A stretch of 64,000 nt of DNA from Caballeronia arationis (GCF_001544975.2 NZ_FCOG02000011.1:1-64000), one strand, 5' to 3'. Counted from the first letter of the stretch, positions 16,759-26,597 are shown. Notes: generated by a model not told the origin, from the sequence alone. Translations and numbers: made by a program.

Positions 16759-17934
16759 ATGTCACTTGACCATTTCATTCCCGATACGTTGTTTGGGAAG
16801 GTCGAACTTTGTCAGGTCGGCCTGGGTCATTTAAGCGCAAATCGGAAAGACGAACTATTCGAGCGGAAGGTTCAGTATTACAACTTCCTTTCCAGACCGG
16901 TTACCGTCCTTGAGCGGTCCGGGATGCAGTGGGAGTTCCCCGCGATCCCGGACGTACAGCGCGCGAGCTTCGCTATCCAGACGGAATGGAAGATCCACAA
17001 GGACTTGCATCGGGAGTTCTTCGCATGGATCAAGGTCGTTCGGGAAAACGAGTCGAAACTGATCCGAGACCTGCGGGAGATTGCGGCACGCCATCAACCA
17101 ACAGTATACGAACAGTACCTGCTCTTCAGAACCGAGCGCACTTTGTCGTTAGACGACCTGGAGCGGTATCGGGGCGAGATCTATGACCATGACCACGATG
17201 TTGTCGTCTCGCTCTACCGTGGGCTTGAATCGGGTCCACATCCTTTCTCTGAAATGGGACGTGCACTGGCCCTATTAAACGAAAATGCAACACGCAATGA
17301 ACAGGAGACATTCTCGGAAACGATCAAGATCGTGGATAATACCGGTCAGTTTGGCGACCGCTTTATTAATCGAAATGGCAATATCTACCGCATCCAAGGC
17401 ACGCACGACTCTTCGCGTGAGGAGGGTGTATGGGTGATCCGCAACAAGCCGTTCGAAAACACACGTCTACCTTCGACTGTTGGCTGGCGGCGTTACACGC
17501 TGCAAGAGGCCGACGAACTACTCGATCTATACAAAACTTACGCAGAAGCTGAACATTGTGGTGATGGGGAAACAAAGCGTAAGCAAGAGCTGCTCGCACA
17601 AGAGGAGCGGTTGATCCGTGCCCGCAACGAGCTCAACGAGCAGAAACTCGCCCACCAGAAAGCACAGCACGAATGGGAACTCGAAAAGACCAAGCTCCAG
17701 CGTGAATTCGAACGCCAGCAGGCCGCATACGCTGATGAAGCGTATCGGACCAAGATGGAATTGGAGCGTTTAAAGGCCTATTACGAGCGGCAAATGTACG
17801 ACGCGAAAATGAGCCAGGAAAGAAGAAAAGAAACTTCTGAATGGCTCAAGCAACTGCCGGCCATTCTCGGTGCATTAGGCGTTGCCTGGCTTGCGTATAA
17901 AACCGCGACCGTCAATGCAAATAAACAAGCATAA
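16759..17934 (+). CDS. coiled-coil protein with a C-terminal membrane anchor
   Basis: 391 residues. The first 260 residues form an unrecognised globular region (LSANRKDELFERKVQYYNFL; later FGDRFINRNGNIYRIQGTH). Residues about 270-365 form a Glu/Lys/Gln-rich coiled coil (ERLIRARNELNEQKLAHQKA, LEKTKLQREFERQQAAY). A single hydrophobic segment, PAILGALGVAWLAYKTAT, ends the protein, so it looks tail-anchored in the membrane with most of the chain in the cytoplasm. It may attach a phage structure to the inner membrane; the role is unknown. It lies between a terminator and the RNA polymerase beta-like gene. Confidence 0.65.
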   Translation: MSLDHFIPDTLFGKVELCQVGLGHLSANRKDELFERKVQYYNFLSRPVTVLERSGMQWEFPAIPDVQRASFAIQTEWKIHKDLHREFFAWIKVVRENESKLIRDLREIAARHQPTVYEQYLLFRTERTLSLDDLERYRGEIYDHDHDVVVSLYRGLESGPHPFSEMGRALALLNENATRNEQETFSETIKIVDNTGQFGDRFINRNGNIYRIQGTHDSSREEGVWVIRNKPFENTRLPSTVGWRRYTLQEADELLDLYKTYAEAEHCGDGETKRKQELLAQEERLIRARNELNEQKLAHQKAQHEWELEKTKLQREFERQQAAYADEAYRTKMELERLKAYYERQMYDAKMSQERRKETSEWLKQLPAILGALGVAWLAYKTATVNANKQA

Positions 17935-17958
17935 GCGTGATTAAGAGGAAAGAAGAAT

Positions 17959-19602
17959 ATGGATGCCGAAATCGAACGATTGATGGACAGTCACATGCCG
18001 AAGATCAACCCTCAGATTGCTGAGGGTCTCGCTGTTTCTCATATGCAGGAAATTCACGTCGTCAAGTACATCGATTCGGTCTTTCGATCCGCAGCTAAGG
18101 GCTTCCCGGAGGGATTGACGTACGAAGGCTGCAAGCGCTGTACGCCGCCGGAAGAGCTCAACGAAGCGTCCCGCAAGAAGGGCAACAACAAGCGCATGTA
18201 TGACGTCGCGCAGTCGGACTTGTACATGGTGAACTACATGTTCACGTATCGCGGCGAGAAGATCGATCGCTACATGTACCTGCCGTTCGTGCGGGATGCG
18301 GGCTCGATCTTCGTGAGTGGTTCGCGTTTCAACATCGTGCCGGTTCTGTCCGATCGTGTGATCAGCGTCGGAACGAACACAGTCTTCGTGCGGCTCCTGC
18401 GTGACGTGTTGACGTTCGAACGCGTGCCGCAGAACTTCAATGCGAATGGTCAGCGCGAGCAGGCAAACGTTGCCTGGGCCATGATCTATCACAAGTCGGC
18501 GAAGATGAAGAAGATCCGCCCGACCGTGAAGGCGCATTCGACCATGATGCACTACTTGTTCTGCAAGTACGGCCTCATGAAAACGTTCGAGATGTTCGGA
18601 GGATGCACGCCAGTGGTCGGCGGGGTCGAGATCAACGAGCACACCTATCCTGCGGATCAGTGGGTCGTCTGCAGCAGCACGCAGATCAAACCGAAGGGCT
18701 TCGGCCGTGCTCTGTACGAACCTTCGAACCTGCGCATCGCGGTCAGGCGCGAGGACTATGAGCGCACGATGGTTCGGAACATGATCGGCGGATTGTTTTA
18801 TGTCGTCGATCATTTCCCGTCGCGCGTCAAGCCGGAGTACGTCAATAACACCGACCCGAAGTACATGGACAACACGCGGACCTGGATCATCCTGATGGGT
18901 CACGTGCTGTTCTCCGGGAGCCTTCCTGAAGGTCGTCTCGCCGATGACGTCGAAGATCACATCCGCTCGCTGGACGAGTACATCGATAGCATCGTCCTGA
19001 TGAAGTTCAAGGAGATCGGGATCGCTGCAACGGATCTCTATCAGTTCTTCGCGATCGTGATCGAGAAGATCAGTGACTGGCTCTTCAAGGCGTCGGACAA
19101 GGTCAACAGCCTCTACGACAAGGAGCTGTCGATCCTCTACTTCGTGCTGAAGGACATCACCACCGAAATCTTCAAGCTGTATTTCAAGTTGAAGGCCGCG
19201 TCGAAGAAGGAACTGACGAAGAAGGACATCGAGGACCGGATGAACAAGACCATCAGTACGGGTCTGATCTACCGGATCACGAAGCAGCACGCGGAAGTGG
19301 TCAACATTGCGAGCTCGGGCGACAACAAGGCGACCAAGATCACAGGCTGGATGATTCCGCAATCGAGCAGTTCACGTCAGGGCGGCCGTAAAGACCGCGC
19401 GAACCTCGACGATCCGACTCGCTTCCTGCACGTCTCGTTCGCCGAAGTCGGCGGATACAGCAATCTCCCGAAAGCAGCACCGACCGGCGACTCCCGCATC
19501 TCGCCGTGGGTGCAACTCGACCCGTCTGGTCTCGTCCTGCGGAACCCGCGCCTTGCCCCGCGGCTCGATAGGATCCAGGAAGAAATCAGGCGTCGGCGCT
19601 AA
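17959..19602 (+). CDS. putative RNA polymerase beta-like protein (N-terminal half)
   Basis: 547 residues after AAGAGGAAAGAAGAAT. Several stretches follow the order of landmarks in the N-terminal half of multi-subunit RNA polymerase beta: DAGSIFVSGSRFNIVPV (compare the GxFxINGxEKV region), DDVEDHIRSLDEYIDSIV (compare the DDxDHxxNKRVxLAG region) about residue 323, then STGLIYRITKQHAEV and RFLHVSFAEVGGYSNLP in place of the fork and the RxxHPTHYGxICPxETPEG region. Conserved Gly/Pro in that last region are largely lost. Giant phages encode split, divergent polymerase subunits, so this is plausible but rests on visual alignment; otherwise it is a protein of unknown function. Confidence 0.45.
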   Translation: MDAEIERLMDSHMPKINPQIAEGLAVSHMQEIHVVKYIDSVFRSAAKGFPEGLTYEGCKRCTPPEELNEASRKKGNNKRMYDVAQSDLYMVNYMFTYRGEKIDRYMYLPFVRDAGSIFVSGSRFNIVPVLSDRVISVGTNTVFVRLLRDVLTFERVPQNFNANGQREQANVAWAMIYHKSAKMKKIRPTVKAHSTMMHYLFCKYGLMKTFEMFGGCTPVVGGVEINEHTYPADQWVVCSSTQIKPKGFGRALYEPSNLRIAVRREDYERTMVRNMIGGLFYVVDHFPSRVKPEYVNNTDPKYMDNTRTWIILMGHVLFSGSLPEGRLADDVEDHIRSLDEYIDSIVLMKFKEIGIAATDLYQFFAIVIEKISDWLFKASDKVNSLYDKELSILYFVLKDITTEIFKLYFKLKAASKKELTKKDIEDRMNKTISTGLIYRITKQHAEVVNIASSGDNKATKITGWMIPQSSSSRQGGRKDRANLDDPTRFLHVSFAEVGGYSNLPKAAPTGDSRISPWVQLDPSGLVLRNPRLAPRLDRIQEEIRRRR

Positions 19603-19651
19603 TCGAATCAAGCAGCAACACAAAAACTTCAAAGCAAACAAGGAATAAGCG

Positions 19652-21619
19652 ATGTATCCCAACCACCAAATGCACCTGCCGGTGAGCGCTGACATGATTC
19701 AGCGTCCGTTTCTCAGTTTCTCGGTACAGAACCCCCCGTTCGTACCGCAGATCCAGATCGAGCCGTGGCTGACCGGCTACGTGCCGCTGGTGGCAGGAAT
19801 GGCCGCCGGTGAGATTCAGAACCTGGCGGAATCCAATCCGCTGCGCCGGTTCTTCTTCAATCTGTTCTCGAACAACGCCTTCGCGAACGATGAGTTCACG
19901 GCGCTGGTGAAGGGCATTCTCGACTACGTGGTGCTGTCGCTCGCAGAGCGGCCGCAGATGCGCCCGGAACAGGTTATCGAGACGTCGGTGTCGCAGATCA
20001 TCGAGCTGATGGTGGCCACGATGATCAAGGTCTACCCGCCCCTGCGCAACTACATCCCGCCGCAGTCCCAGCCCGCGTTCGACAACCATATCCGCAGCTT
20101 CGACGCAATCTCGAACAAGATCGCGCAGTTCCGCAATCAGTACGGCTTCTTGCAGGCTCCTCCGGGTCAGCAGCAGCAACAGGCGTTCGGAGGCGGCTAC
20201 GTGCCGCCTCAACAGGGATATGTTCAGCACCATCCGGGCGGCGATCCGCGCTTCGGTAACGCTGGGCATCACCCGTATCAGCCGCAAGGCATGACGATGC
20301 CGCAGCAAAACGGCAGCATCTTCAACAACGGCGGGATGAGTGTGCAGCAGCCGGTGGGTCCGCAGGGTCGCAGCATGGGGGACCGCTACGCGAACATGCC
20401 CGACATGGCAACCCCCGCAGCGCCGCCCGCACAGTCGTATCAAGCGCCGGTCGCTACGGTCGCGCAGGAGACCATCACGATGTCACAACAACAAAACGCG
20501 GACGGTCCGCTCGAGGATGCAGAAACAACCAGCCTCAAGTGGACCCGTTCGGATCATCAACCGTATCACCCCGCCTATAACCCGGTCACGCACCAGCTGT
20601 TCTATCAGCGGCTCGCCAACGGCACGGTCAACGCGGTGATCAAACAACGTGAGAACATCATGGACTACGATCGTCACAAAACCAGCAGCGTCTTCGGTCC
20701 GATTCCGCCGGCTTTGGATCTGGCCAACACGGATCAGGTGATGCAAAACCTGAGCCAGGGTCTGAAGGAAATCGCGGAAGAGAAGGAAGCACGGCGCGAA
20801 GAAGAGACGCCGAAGTTCGCCACGCGTGTGCGCGCGGCCTGGTACGCGGACACGTCGGTCGAATCCTGCTGGCTGAAGGGCGCGATCGAATGGGCGAAGT
20901 CCACGGAAGACGGCAAGCGTCCCGACATCTTCCGTCAATACGGCCAGGTGGTCGATGCGACGATCAGTCTCGAAGACGAAGCGCACTTCATCGAAGAGTT
21001 CCGCGATGCAGGAACCTTCATCCAGCTGAAGGAATTGCTCGACGATGCGTACGGTGAAGCTTCGACTTCGCTCTGGTACAAGGCCAATGCTCGCGCGACC
21101 GACATGGTCAACCGCGTGCTTTCCCTGAATCTGGCGCTCTCGGGCGTGTCGATCGACTCGTTCGTGCACGACATCGACGAGTTGATCCAGGTGCTGCGCG
21201 ACGGCTACGGCGATACGATCCTGAAGGCGTTCGTCCGCAATCAGCGTCGTCTCATCACGGCCACGTTCGAAGCGTTGCCGGACGAAGTGCAGGAGCAATT
21301 GACCCTGGATCTGATCGAAGACGTGAAGATCGACGGCGAAGAGCCGAAGCTCGCGTTCCTCACCTCGAACGTCAGCTTCACGTACCTGAACTGCTTGTCG
21401 CACGAGCTCTGCATCGAGTTCGCGAAGGGCGAGACGGCTGTGATCATGAAGTCGGTCTCGCCGGTGTTCCATCAGCTCGTCAAGGACATCATGGACGAAG
21501 GCGAAACGTTCACCACGACGGTCGATCGTCAGCTCGTTCAGACGCTCGACGGCAAGATCCTCGAAGTCGATGTCGGATTCATCGGCGAGGAAATGTACGT
21601 CGTTCGCCTCGTCAAGTAA
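19652..21619 (+). CDS. large hypothetical protein with Gln/Pro/Gly-rich linker
   Basis: 655 residues. A helical N-terminal domain (about 1-165) is joined by a disordered linker at about 170-290 rich in Gln, Pro, Gly and Met (PPGQQQQQAFGGGY, QPQGMTMPQQNG) to a C-terminal domain of about 350 residues with many charged helices. No catalytic motif, signal or membrane segment is visible. Two folded domains tethered by a flexible linker suit a scaffold or regulator. It is separated by 49 bases from the beta-like gene and has the same orientation. Confidence 0.6.
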   Translation: MYPNHQMHLPVSADMIQRPFLSFSVQNPPFVPQIQIEPWLTGYVPLVAGMAAGEIQNLAESNPLRRFFFNLFSNNAFANDEFTALVKGILDYVVLSLAERPQMRPEQVIETSVSQIIELMVATMIKVYPPLRNYIPPQSQPAFDNHIRSFDAISNKIAQFRNQYGFLQAPPGQQQQQAFGGGYVPPQQGYVQHHPGGDPRFGNAGHHPYQPQGMTMPQQNGSIFNNGGMSVQQPVGPQGRSMGDRYANMPDMATPAAPPAQSYQAPVATVAQETITMSQQQNADGPLEDAETTSLKWTRSDHQPYHPAYNPVTHQLFYQRLANGTVNAVIKQRENIMDYDRHKTSSVFGPIPPALDLANTDQVMQNLSQGLKEIAEEKEARREEETPKFATRVRAAWYADTSVESCWLKGAIEWAKSTEDGKRPDIFRQYGQVVDATISLEDEAHFIEEFRDAGTFIQLKELLDDAYGEASTSLWYKANARATDMVNRVLSLNLALSGVSIDSFVHDIDELIQVLRDGYGDTILKAFVRNQRRLITATFEALPDEVQEQLTLDLIEDVKIDGEEPKLAFLTSNVSFTYLNCLSHELCIEFAKGETAVIMKSVSPVFHQLVKDIMDEGETFTTTVDRQLVQTLDGKILEVDVGFIGEEMYVVRLVK

Positions 21620-21628
21620 GGAGCGTTG

Positions 21629-22015
21629 ATGGCTTATTCCTCTAGCGACTTTCAGGGAGACGTCATCAACCACTTGCTCGAGCTGGAGCTGCTCCCGCAC
21701 GAGCTTGCCGATGACGAAGACGCTGAACGAAGCGCGAAGCTCGTGAAGGACGTGATTTCCGATCTGTTGATCGACAGTCGACGCGTTGGTGACGCACTGA
21801 AGTTCCATGATGAGCTGTTGGAGTCTGTCGAAACCCTCACGGGCATCGCTGAGCAGCACGGCGTGATTGCGCTGGCTAACGTGAACTACTTGCAGAGCGC
21901 AATTCTGCGCGATACCAATATCGAACTGGCATCCACGGACAAGGGTCAGCTCGACATGCTGCGTGGTTTGCCGTCCGGCGAGCAGTGGTTGAAGCACGTC
22001 ACGATCGTTGACTAA
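21629..22015 (+). CDS. small acidic helical protein
   Basis: 128 residues from the ATG at 21629 (AAGGAGCGTTG upstream). Leu/Glu/Asp-rich throughout and probably all helical (VINHLLELELLPHELADDED, ERSAKLVKDVISDLLIDSRR). No domain recognised. It starts 10 bases after the preceding gene and is probably co-translated with it. Confidence 0.6.
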   Translation: MAYSSSDFQGDVINHLLELELLPHELADDEDAERSAKLVKDVISDLLIDSRRVGDALKFHDELLESVETLTGIAEQHGVIALANVNYLQSAILRDTNIELASTDKGQLDMLRGLPSGEQWLKHVTIVD

Positions 22016-22082
22016 AAGGCTGCGTGGGGGGCGTTCGCTCCCCACCGTATGCCGGCTTGTTGACAAGAAAAAAGGGAACAAA

Positions 22083-22607
22083 ATGATCCCCTCTCAGCAG
22101 GAGCCTCACTACCCGGATCACCTTATCCTTCCCACCGCATCTCTCGTTAATGATTTTCGCAACAACACCCAAGGCATGGTTTTCAGCGACGAGTTCGTGG
22201 TTCAGCTTCTACACGAGATCATGATCCCCATCATGGTCTACGGCGACCAGATCGACGGCGTGGAACACAGCTTCAGGATGCTGCCTCGTCTCGATCGCGT
22301 GAAGATCCCGCAGTTTGATCGCACGCCACAAGGTTTGCGCTACTTGCGTCCCACTCAAGAAGTCGACCTCGCTGACGACAGCGAGTATCAGAGCGTCAGC
22401 CAAGCAGCCGCTGACTTTACCAGGCTCAAAGAGGCCGTCTTCAGGCTGGGCATGGGCGTCTACAACCTGATAGAGCAGATGGGTTGCTTCAGCAGACCCG
22501 ATCGCAACGGCGCGCGCCGCTTCGTCTTTCTTTTCCAGCGTCTCGTTGGAGGCGACATGCTTCTTCGCATTCCACCTCTCATCGGGATCAGCACCTCCGC
22601 CGCGTGA
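22083..22607 (+). CDS. hypothetical protein
   Basis: 174 residues from the ATG at 22083 (AAAAAGGGAACAAA upstream). Contains hydrophobic helices (VVQLLHEIMIPIMVYGDQ, LKEAVFRLGMGVYNLI) and a basic aromatic segment (RPDRNGARRFVFLFQRLVGG). No membrane anchor or motif that identifies it. A strong hairpin terminator follows. Confidence 0.6.
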   Translation: MIPSQQEPHYPDHLILPTASLVNDFRNNTQGMVFSDEFVVQLLHEIMIPIMVYGDQIDGVEHSFRMLPRLDRVKIPQFDRTPQGLRYLRPTQEVDLADDSEYQSVSQAAADFTRLKEAVFRLGMGVYNLIEQMGCFSRPDRNGARRFVFLFQRLVGGDMLLRIPPLIGISTSAA

Positions 22608-22646
22608 AAACTTATGAGTAAGCACGCAACTTTCTCTTCTTTAACC

Positions 22647-22680
22647 GGACGTATTCGCATCGATACGTCCATTTTGTTGT
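22647..22680 (+). terminator. hairpin terminator
   Basis: Perfect 8-base-pair stem GGACGTAT/ATACGTCC with an 8-base loop, followed by ATTTTGTT, between two plus-strand genes. It does not carry the GCCGTC tail. Confidence 0.65.
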
Positions 22681-22706
22681 ACCACCCTTAGACCAAGGAA
22701 CGCATC

Positions 22707-23087
22707 ATGTCATCCCAAAAGGATCCGCTCGAAGTCATCGTCCAAGGTGGCCCGGTTGACGTAAACGCTGTCGTGTACGGCGTCGTTCAACACGCCCTGT
22801 CGGAAGCGGGTTTCACGGAAGTTACCGTGCACTCGCCGGAAGGCAACGTGGACGCAGTCGTCGGCGAAATCCCGTCGCTGCTTGACGTGCTCCGCGTTGA
22901 GCGCCCTGCCATTTTCGACACGCCGATCACGGTGAAGCAAAACGCACACGCGGACGACGTCCTGAAGATGTGCGACGACCCAGACAACCTCGACATCGGC
23001 CGCATCATCTACGGCACGACGGATGCGGCGGTCGAGCCCAGCGCGGAGCCGGCGGACGAAGCGGTGACGGAGGACGCGCCGTTCTAA
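22707..23087 (+). CDS. small acidic hypothetical protein
   Basis: 126 residues, strongly acidic, ending in an Ala/Glu/Asp-rich tail (EPSAEPADEAVTEDAPF). The first 70 residues look beta/alpha (DVNAVVYGVVQHALSEAGF, EVTVHSPEGNVDAVVG). It sits between two terminators and so is likely its own transcription unit. Function unknown; the acidic tail could mimic nucleic acid or be an interaction tail. Confidence 0.6.
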   Translation: MSSQKDPLEVIVQGGPVDVNAVVYGVVQHALSEAGFTEVTVHSPEGNVDAVVGEIPSLLDVLRVERPAIFDTPITVKQNAHADDVLKMCDDPDNLDIGRIIYGTTDAAVEPSAEPADEAVTEDAPF

Positions 23088-23099
23088 TCGCTTCCGAGA

Positions 23100-23146
23100 T
23101 GACCGCATAAGTGCCCAGGTCTAGGACCTGGGCTTTTTTATTTTTG
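23100..23146 (+). terminator. terminator with U-tract and partial family flank
   Basis: GCCCAGGT/ACCTGGGC stem with TTTTTTATTTTT on the plus strand. The left flank TGACCGCATAAG matches the family flank GACGGCATAA with one change. It shows both a standard U-tract and the family signature. Confidence 0.8.
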
Positions 23147-23159
23147 ACGTGGAGATCCA

Positions 23160-23480
23160 ATGGACGACATCCATCCGGAAGTCATCCTGTCTCAGCAATT
23201 TCGTCAGCTTCTCCTGAATCTGCATATCGACGAAAAGCGCTATATGCAGTTGCTGGACGAGTACATCGCTGACCCTGCGAACGGTATCCCCAACGTTCCG
23301 ATGGCTCAGATGCATGCTCGCACCACCTTGGGTCACGCACTCGCCAGTCCCGCTATGAGTTGGCTCACGTTCTGCAAAGGCCTGAAGGTCCTGCAGATCA
23401 AGATGGCGAGGTTCTCGCTCACGACCCTCGACAGCGTCAACCTCCATTGCCGGACCTCGATCGAGTTCAGGCTTGAATGA
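23160..23480 (+). CDS. hypothetical protein
   Basis: 106 residues, ATG preceded by GTGGAGATCCA. The sequence alternates hydrophobic helices (EVILSQQFRQLLLNLHID, EKRYMQLLDEYIADPANG, MSWLTFCKGLKVLQIKM). No domain recognised. Its TGA is the first base pair of the left flank of the next terminator, so gene and terminator overlap. It is convergent with the portal-like gene. Confidence 0.6.
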   Translation: MDDIHPEVILSQQFRQLLLNLHIDEKRYMQLLDEYIADPANGIPNVPMAQMHARTTLGHALASPAMSWLTFCKGLKVLQIKMARFSLTTLDSVNLHCRTSIEFRLE

Positions 23481-23528
23481 CGGCATAACCGCCCAGACCT
23501 CCTTGCGGGGGTCTGGGCTTTATGCCGC
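23479..23528. terminator. bidirectional terminator between convergent genes
   Basis: GACGGCATAA, then stem GCCCAGAC/GTCTGGGC, then TTTATGCCGC. Tails are present on both strands, serving the plus-strand gene ending at 23480 and the portal-like gene ending at 23559. Confidence 0.85.
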
Positions 23529-23558
23529 GAGGCCGAACTATTTTTTTTGTGCTTCCGA

Positions 23559-26500
23559 TCAGATGCTGGGCGAAGCGCCGTCCTTCTTGTCGGCGTCCTT
23601 GTCCTTATCTTTTTCGTCGTCCTTCCCCTCTTTGTCCTTCTGTTCCTTGTCCGAGTCTTCGTTCGGCGACTTGTTGTCCCCAGACTTCGACTCCTTTTCC
23701 TCGTTGTCGGTGTCGTTGCTCTCACCATTCAAATTGGAATTGGAGCTTTCGTCCGTCGAACCGGTCTCAGTGTTGTTGTCCGAGTTGGTCTCCGTATCGT
23801 TCGTGTCAGTGTCTCCACTGCCACCACCGAAGTCCGGCATGCCGCCATTCAGATCATCGTCACCGCCACCGCCACCGCTTTCGCTGTTGTCGCCACCGCC
23901 AAAGCCGAAGTCATCAGAGCCGCCGCCCGACGAACTGTCCGTATCCGACGAATAGGACGAACTGCCCTCCTGCGTGTTGCTCTTCTTGATCGTTGCCTGA
24001 AACTTATCGTTGGCACGATTCGTAGCGGGCGTGAGCGTCTTGAAGAACTCACCGAACGTCTTCTGCAACTGTTCGATATGGTCGGCCTGCACCTTGAACA
24101 CGTCCACCACCGGCTTGCCGTCCTCACCCGTCGTTGTGAGTTGTGCGAGCTCGGTAAGCATCCCGTTCTCGGACATCCACTGGCGAATGTAGTAGGCTTT
24201 GGCGGTTTCCTTCAGCACCTCGATCTTGGCTGCGACATCACCGCCCGTATCCGACGTGAAGAACTTCTCTGACAACCATGCATCAAGCGCCATGTCCAGC
24301 GCCTTCACATACGTCTCCAACGCCGTGACCTGATTCTCGAGCGTCGACGAGTTCGGACGCGGCAGAGAGACTTCCACGTTCATCAAGAACTCGCGCAGGA
24401 CCTGCTGGATCAGAAACGCCTTCTGCTCTTCCGTGAAGCTCTTGGCGCCCTGCTGCTTTTCGTCGACGATCGGAATGCCTGCCTTCTGACGGCTCAGACC
24501 GGACTTGTTCTTCGCATCGTCGCGATCATCGTTCGTCAGTCGCAGCTTCGGGAAGTTCTCGCGCAGGATCTCCGTGAGGTCACTCATCAGCTCCTCGGAG
24601 TTCATGGCGTGAATCCGCATGTGAGACGCCAGCTGCGGATGGAACTCGTCCTGAATCTGCATGACACGCTTGGACATCAGGATGTTGTTCGTGACGACCG
24701 AGGTCGCAAGCTCCGGCTGCCAGGCCGCGTCGACGGTCTCCGGCGGAATACCCGTCTTCATGATCGCCCGCTTACGCAGGCTGTCTTCCAGATCGGTATC
24801 CGGCCGGACGTAGTTCGAGTTCTTCTCGCCAAAGTCCACGGACACGTCAGGCATGCCTGGGTGCCCTTCGAACGTGAACTCGAAACCCGCACGCGTGATG
24901 AAGTCGACCACTTCCGCCGGCGAGTTCACACCAAGCGGAAGGAAGTTCTGGCGGGAACGGATGATTTCGTGAATCGCGTTCTCGGCGCTCTTCTCCGGAT
25001 TCGGATCGTCCTCGTCGAACTTCAGCTTGACTTCGGTCCGACCGATGGAGTTCTTGATGCCAGCCATCACGTTCGCGAAGAGCAGCATCGAGCGCAGGCT
25101 GTTCAAAATCTTCATCTCGTCGAGCAACGAAACGCCGATGCCGTCCTTGCTGAATCGCAACGCAAAATACGTCATGAACTCCGCAGGAATGAACAGCACC
25201 TGCGTATGTTGCTTGGCAAGCGCTCGCGAAAACATGATCCGGTAGATCTCTTCCCGCTTGGCCAGCTCGACACCATTACCGTAGGCGCCATTGCGCAGGC
25301 GCGCCAAGAGATCCTGTTCGACCATTTCGCCGTACACCCGGGAGCTGAAGTCCAGGTGATCCTTGTTGCTCAGGTCAAAGCCTTGCATCTGACTCTTGAC
25401 CTTCGTGAGCATCGCCGACGGGAACGAGCCCGAGGTCGACATCCGCTGCGCCTGCTGCTGGTAGTGGTCGGTGATTTCCTGACGAACGACCGGATGACCG
25501 TCCATGTCCAGCAGGACAAAGAACCCAATCTGGTGTCGCGGCGAGCCCGGAACGTGAACGGGAATCACGGCTTCCGACGGAATGTGCAGCACCATCGGAT
25601 TGCCTACGGTGGTGCGAGAAAGCTGCTCCTGTGTCTTCAGCGTCGCGACGGGCTGATAGCCGAACGTCCGATTCTTGTAGAGCATCCCGGTCAGCTCGCG
25701 ATCTGAGAGGCGATGCGCCTGGGACGTCTTTCCTAGACCGATCGACTCCAGTGCCCGGCCGCCCATCGCACCGAAGATCCGCTCTTCGCGAATCTTCTGG
25801 TTGATCTGAGGGATCTTCAGGACGGACGGGTTGTCGGTAACGGTCAAGAACGTCTCGTCCGGTGGGAGCGGCTGCTTCAGACCGAGCTCGAAGCGGACGT
25901 CGCCCATGCCCTTGTTCGTGTCGTAGTTGTAGTCGGCGAACGACTCCAACGAAAGACCTGCGCGGCGCGGCTCTGTGGGCTTCGCCTTGACTGCCGGTCC
26001 TAACAGCCCCACCGACTTCATCGTGCCATCCGAGTTGATGTGCTCGGCGAGCGCTTCCATCGACAACCGCTGTTGCCCGTTGATGATCTCGTCGATGGAG
26101 TTTTCGGGGATGACGGCGATCGGATACGAGCCCGTTGCGAAAAGCATGTCGCGCAACATCTTGGGAATGAGCGGCTTTATTTTATGAACCGTCTCGAAAT
26201 GCTGACGGAACCGCTCGATCATGGCCGCGCTGACATCGGGCGCCATGAGTCCTTCGGGCGGCGTATACGTCAGCTCGAGCGACATCATGTCTTTCGGCGA
26301 ACCCACGCTCGAAACCAGAATCTGCTGCGCCAGCTCCATGTCTGGCAACAGTTGCATGACGGTTTCAGCGTCATTGACGTTTTGTGCCGTCTGCTCAGCC
26401 GTATTGCGGAAGTTGTAGAGATTTGGTTGCGTGGTCTCGCGGTTCCCGTCATGGCCATATTGAACGGGATGCTGCGAGGGAATCAGCTTGGCAATGGTTG

Positions 26501-26597
26501 CCGCCATCCCCGGGTCCTGTCGAACCAATTGCATCACCGGAAACTTTTTTCCGGTGCCGGCCAATTCAATGGCTCTCTTATAGGCTTTCTGCGTCAT
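23559..26597 (-). CDS. portal protein (giant-phage type)
   Basis: 1012 residues after AAAGAGGTGTAACAG. The N-terminal 700 residues resemble large phage portals: DMELAQQILVSSVGSPKDMM, then ERFRQHFETVHKIKPLIPKM and MLRDMLFATGSYPIAVIPEN, and a long helical middle with NSLRSMLLFANVMAG. The portal forms the dodecameric ring at the capsid vertex through which DNA passes. The last 120 residues or so are low-complexity: Gly/Ser/Asp repeats (SSSGGGSDDFGFGGGD) and then Lys/Asp/Glu/Ser runs, an unusual highly charged tail likely disordered inside or outside the head. Diverges from the next virion gene with only 33 bases between the starts. No search was done, so the assignment rests on pattern and size. 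Confidence 0.6.
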   Translation of the reverse strand: MTQKAYKRAIELAGTGKKFPVMQLVRQDPGMAATIAKLIPSQHPVQYGHDGNRETTQPNLYNFRNTAEQTAQNVNDAETVMQLLPDMELAQQILVSSVGSPKDMMSLELTYTPPEGLMAPDVSAAMIERFRQHFETVHKIKPLIPKMLRDMLFATGSYPIAVIPENSIDEIINGQQRLSMEALAEHINSDGTMKSVGLLGPAVKAKPTEPRRAGLSLESFADYNYDTNKGMGDVRFELGLKQPLPPDETFLTVTDNPSVLKIPQINQKIREERIFGAMGGRALESIGLGKTSQAHRLSDRELTGMLYKNRTFGYQPVATLKTQEQLSRTTVGNPMVLHIPSEAVIPVHVPGSPRHQIGFFVLLDMDGHPVVRQEITDHYQQQAQRMSTSGSFPSAMLTKVKSQMQGFDLSNKDHLDFSSRVYGEMVEQDLLARLRNGAYGNGVELAKREEIYRIMFSRALAKQHTQVLFIPAEFMTYFALRFSKDGIGVSLLDEMKILNSLRSMLLFANVMAGIKNSIGRTEVKLKFDEDDPNPEKSAENAIHEIIRSRQNFLPLGVNSPAEVVDFITRAGFEFTFEGHPGMPDVSVDFGEKNSNYVRPDTDLEDSLRKRAIMKTGIPPETVDAAWQPELATSVVTNNILMSKRVMQIQDEFHPQLASHMRIHAMNSEELMSDLTEILRENFPKLRLTNDDRDDAKNKSGLSRQKAGIPIVDEKQQGAKSFTEEQKAFLIQQVLREFLMNVEVSLPRPNSSTLENQVTALETYVKALDMALDAWLSEKFFTSDTGGDVAAKIEVLKETAKAYYIRQWMSENGMLTELAQLTTTGEDGKPVVDVFKVQADHIEQLQKTFGEFFKTLTPATNRANDKFQATIKKSNTQEGSSSYSSDTDSSSGGGSDDFGFGGGDNSESGGGGGDDDLNGGMPDFGGGSGDTDTNDTETNSDNNTETGSTDESSNSNLNGESNDTDNEEKESKSGDNKSPNEDSDKEQKDKEGKDDEKDKDKDADKKDGASPSI

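Noticed and set aside
17941-19362. A long minus-strand open frame across the beta-like gene
   Set aside because: Low-quality composition (Arg/His/Asp/Val) and no ribosome-binding site; the plus-strand gene has a strong one.
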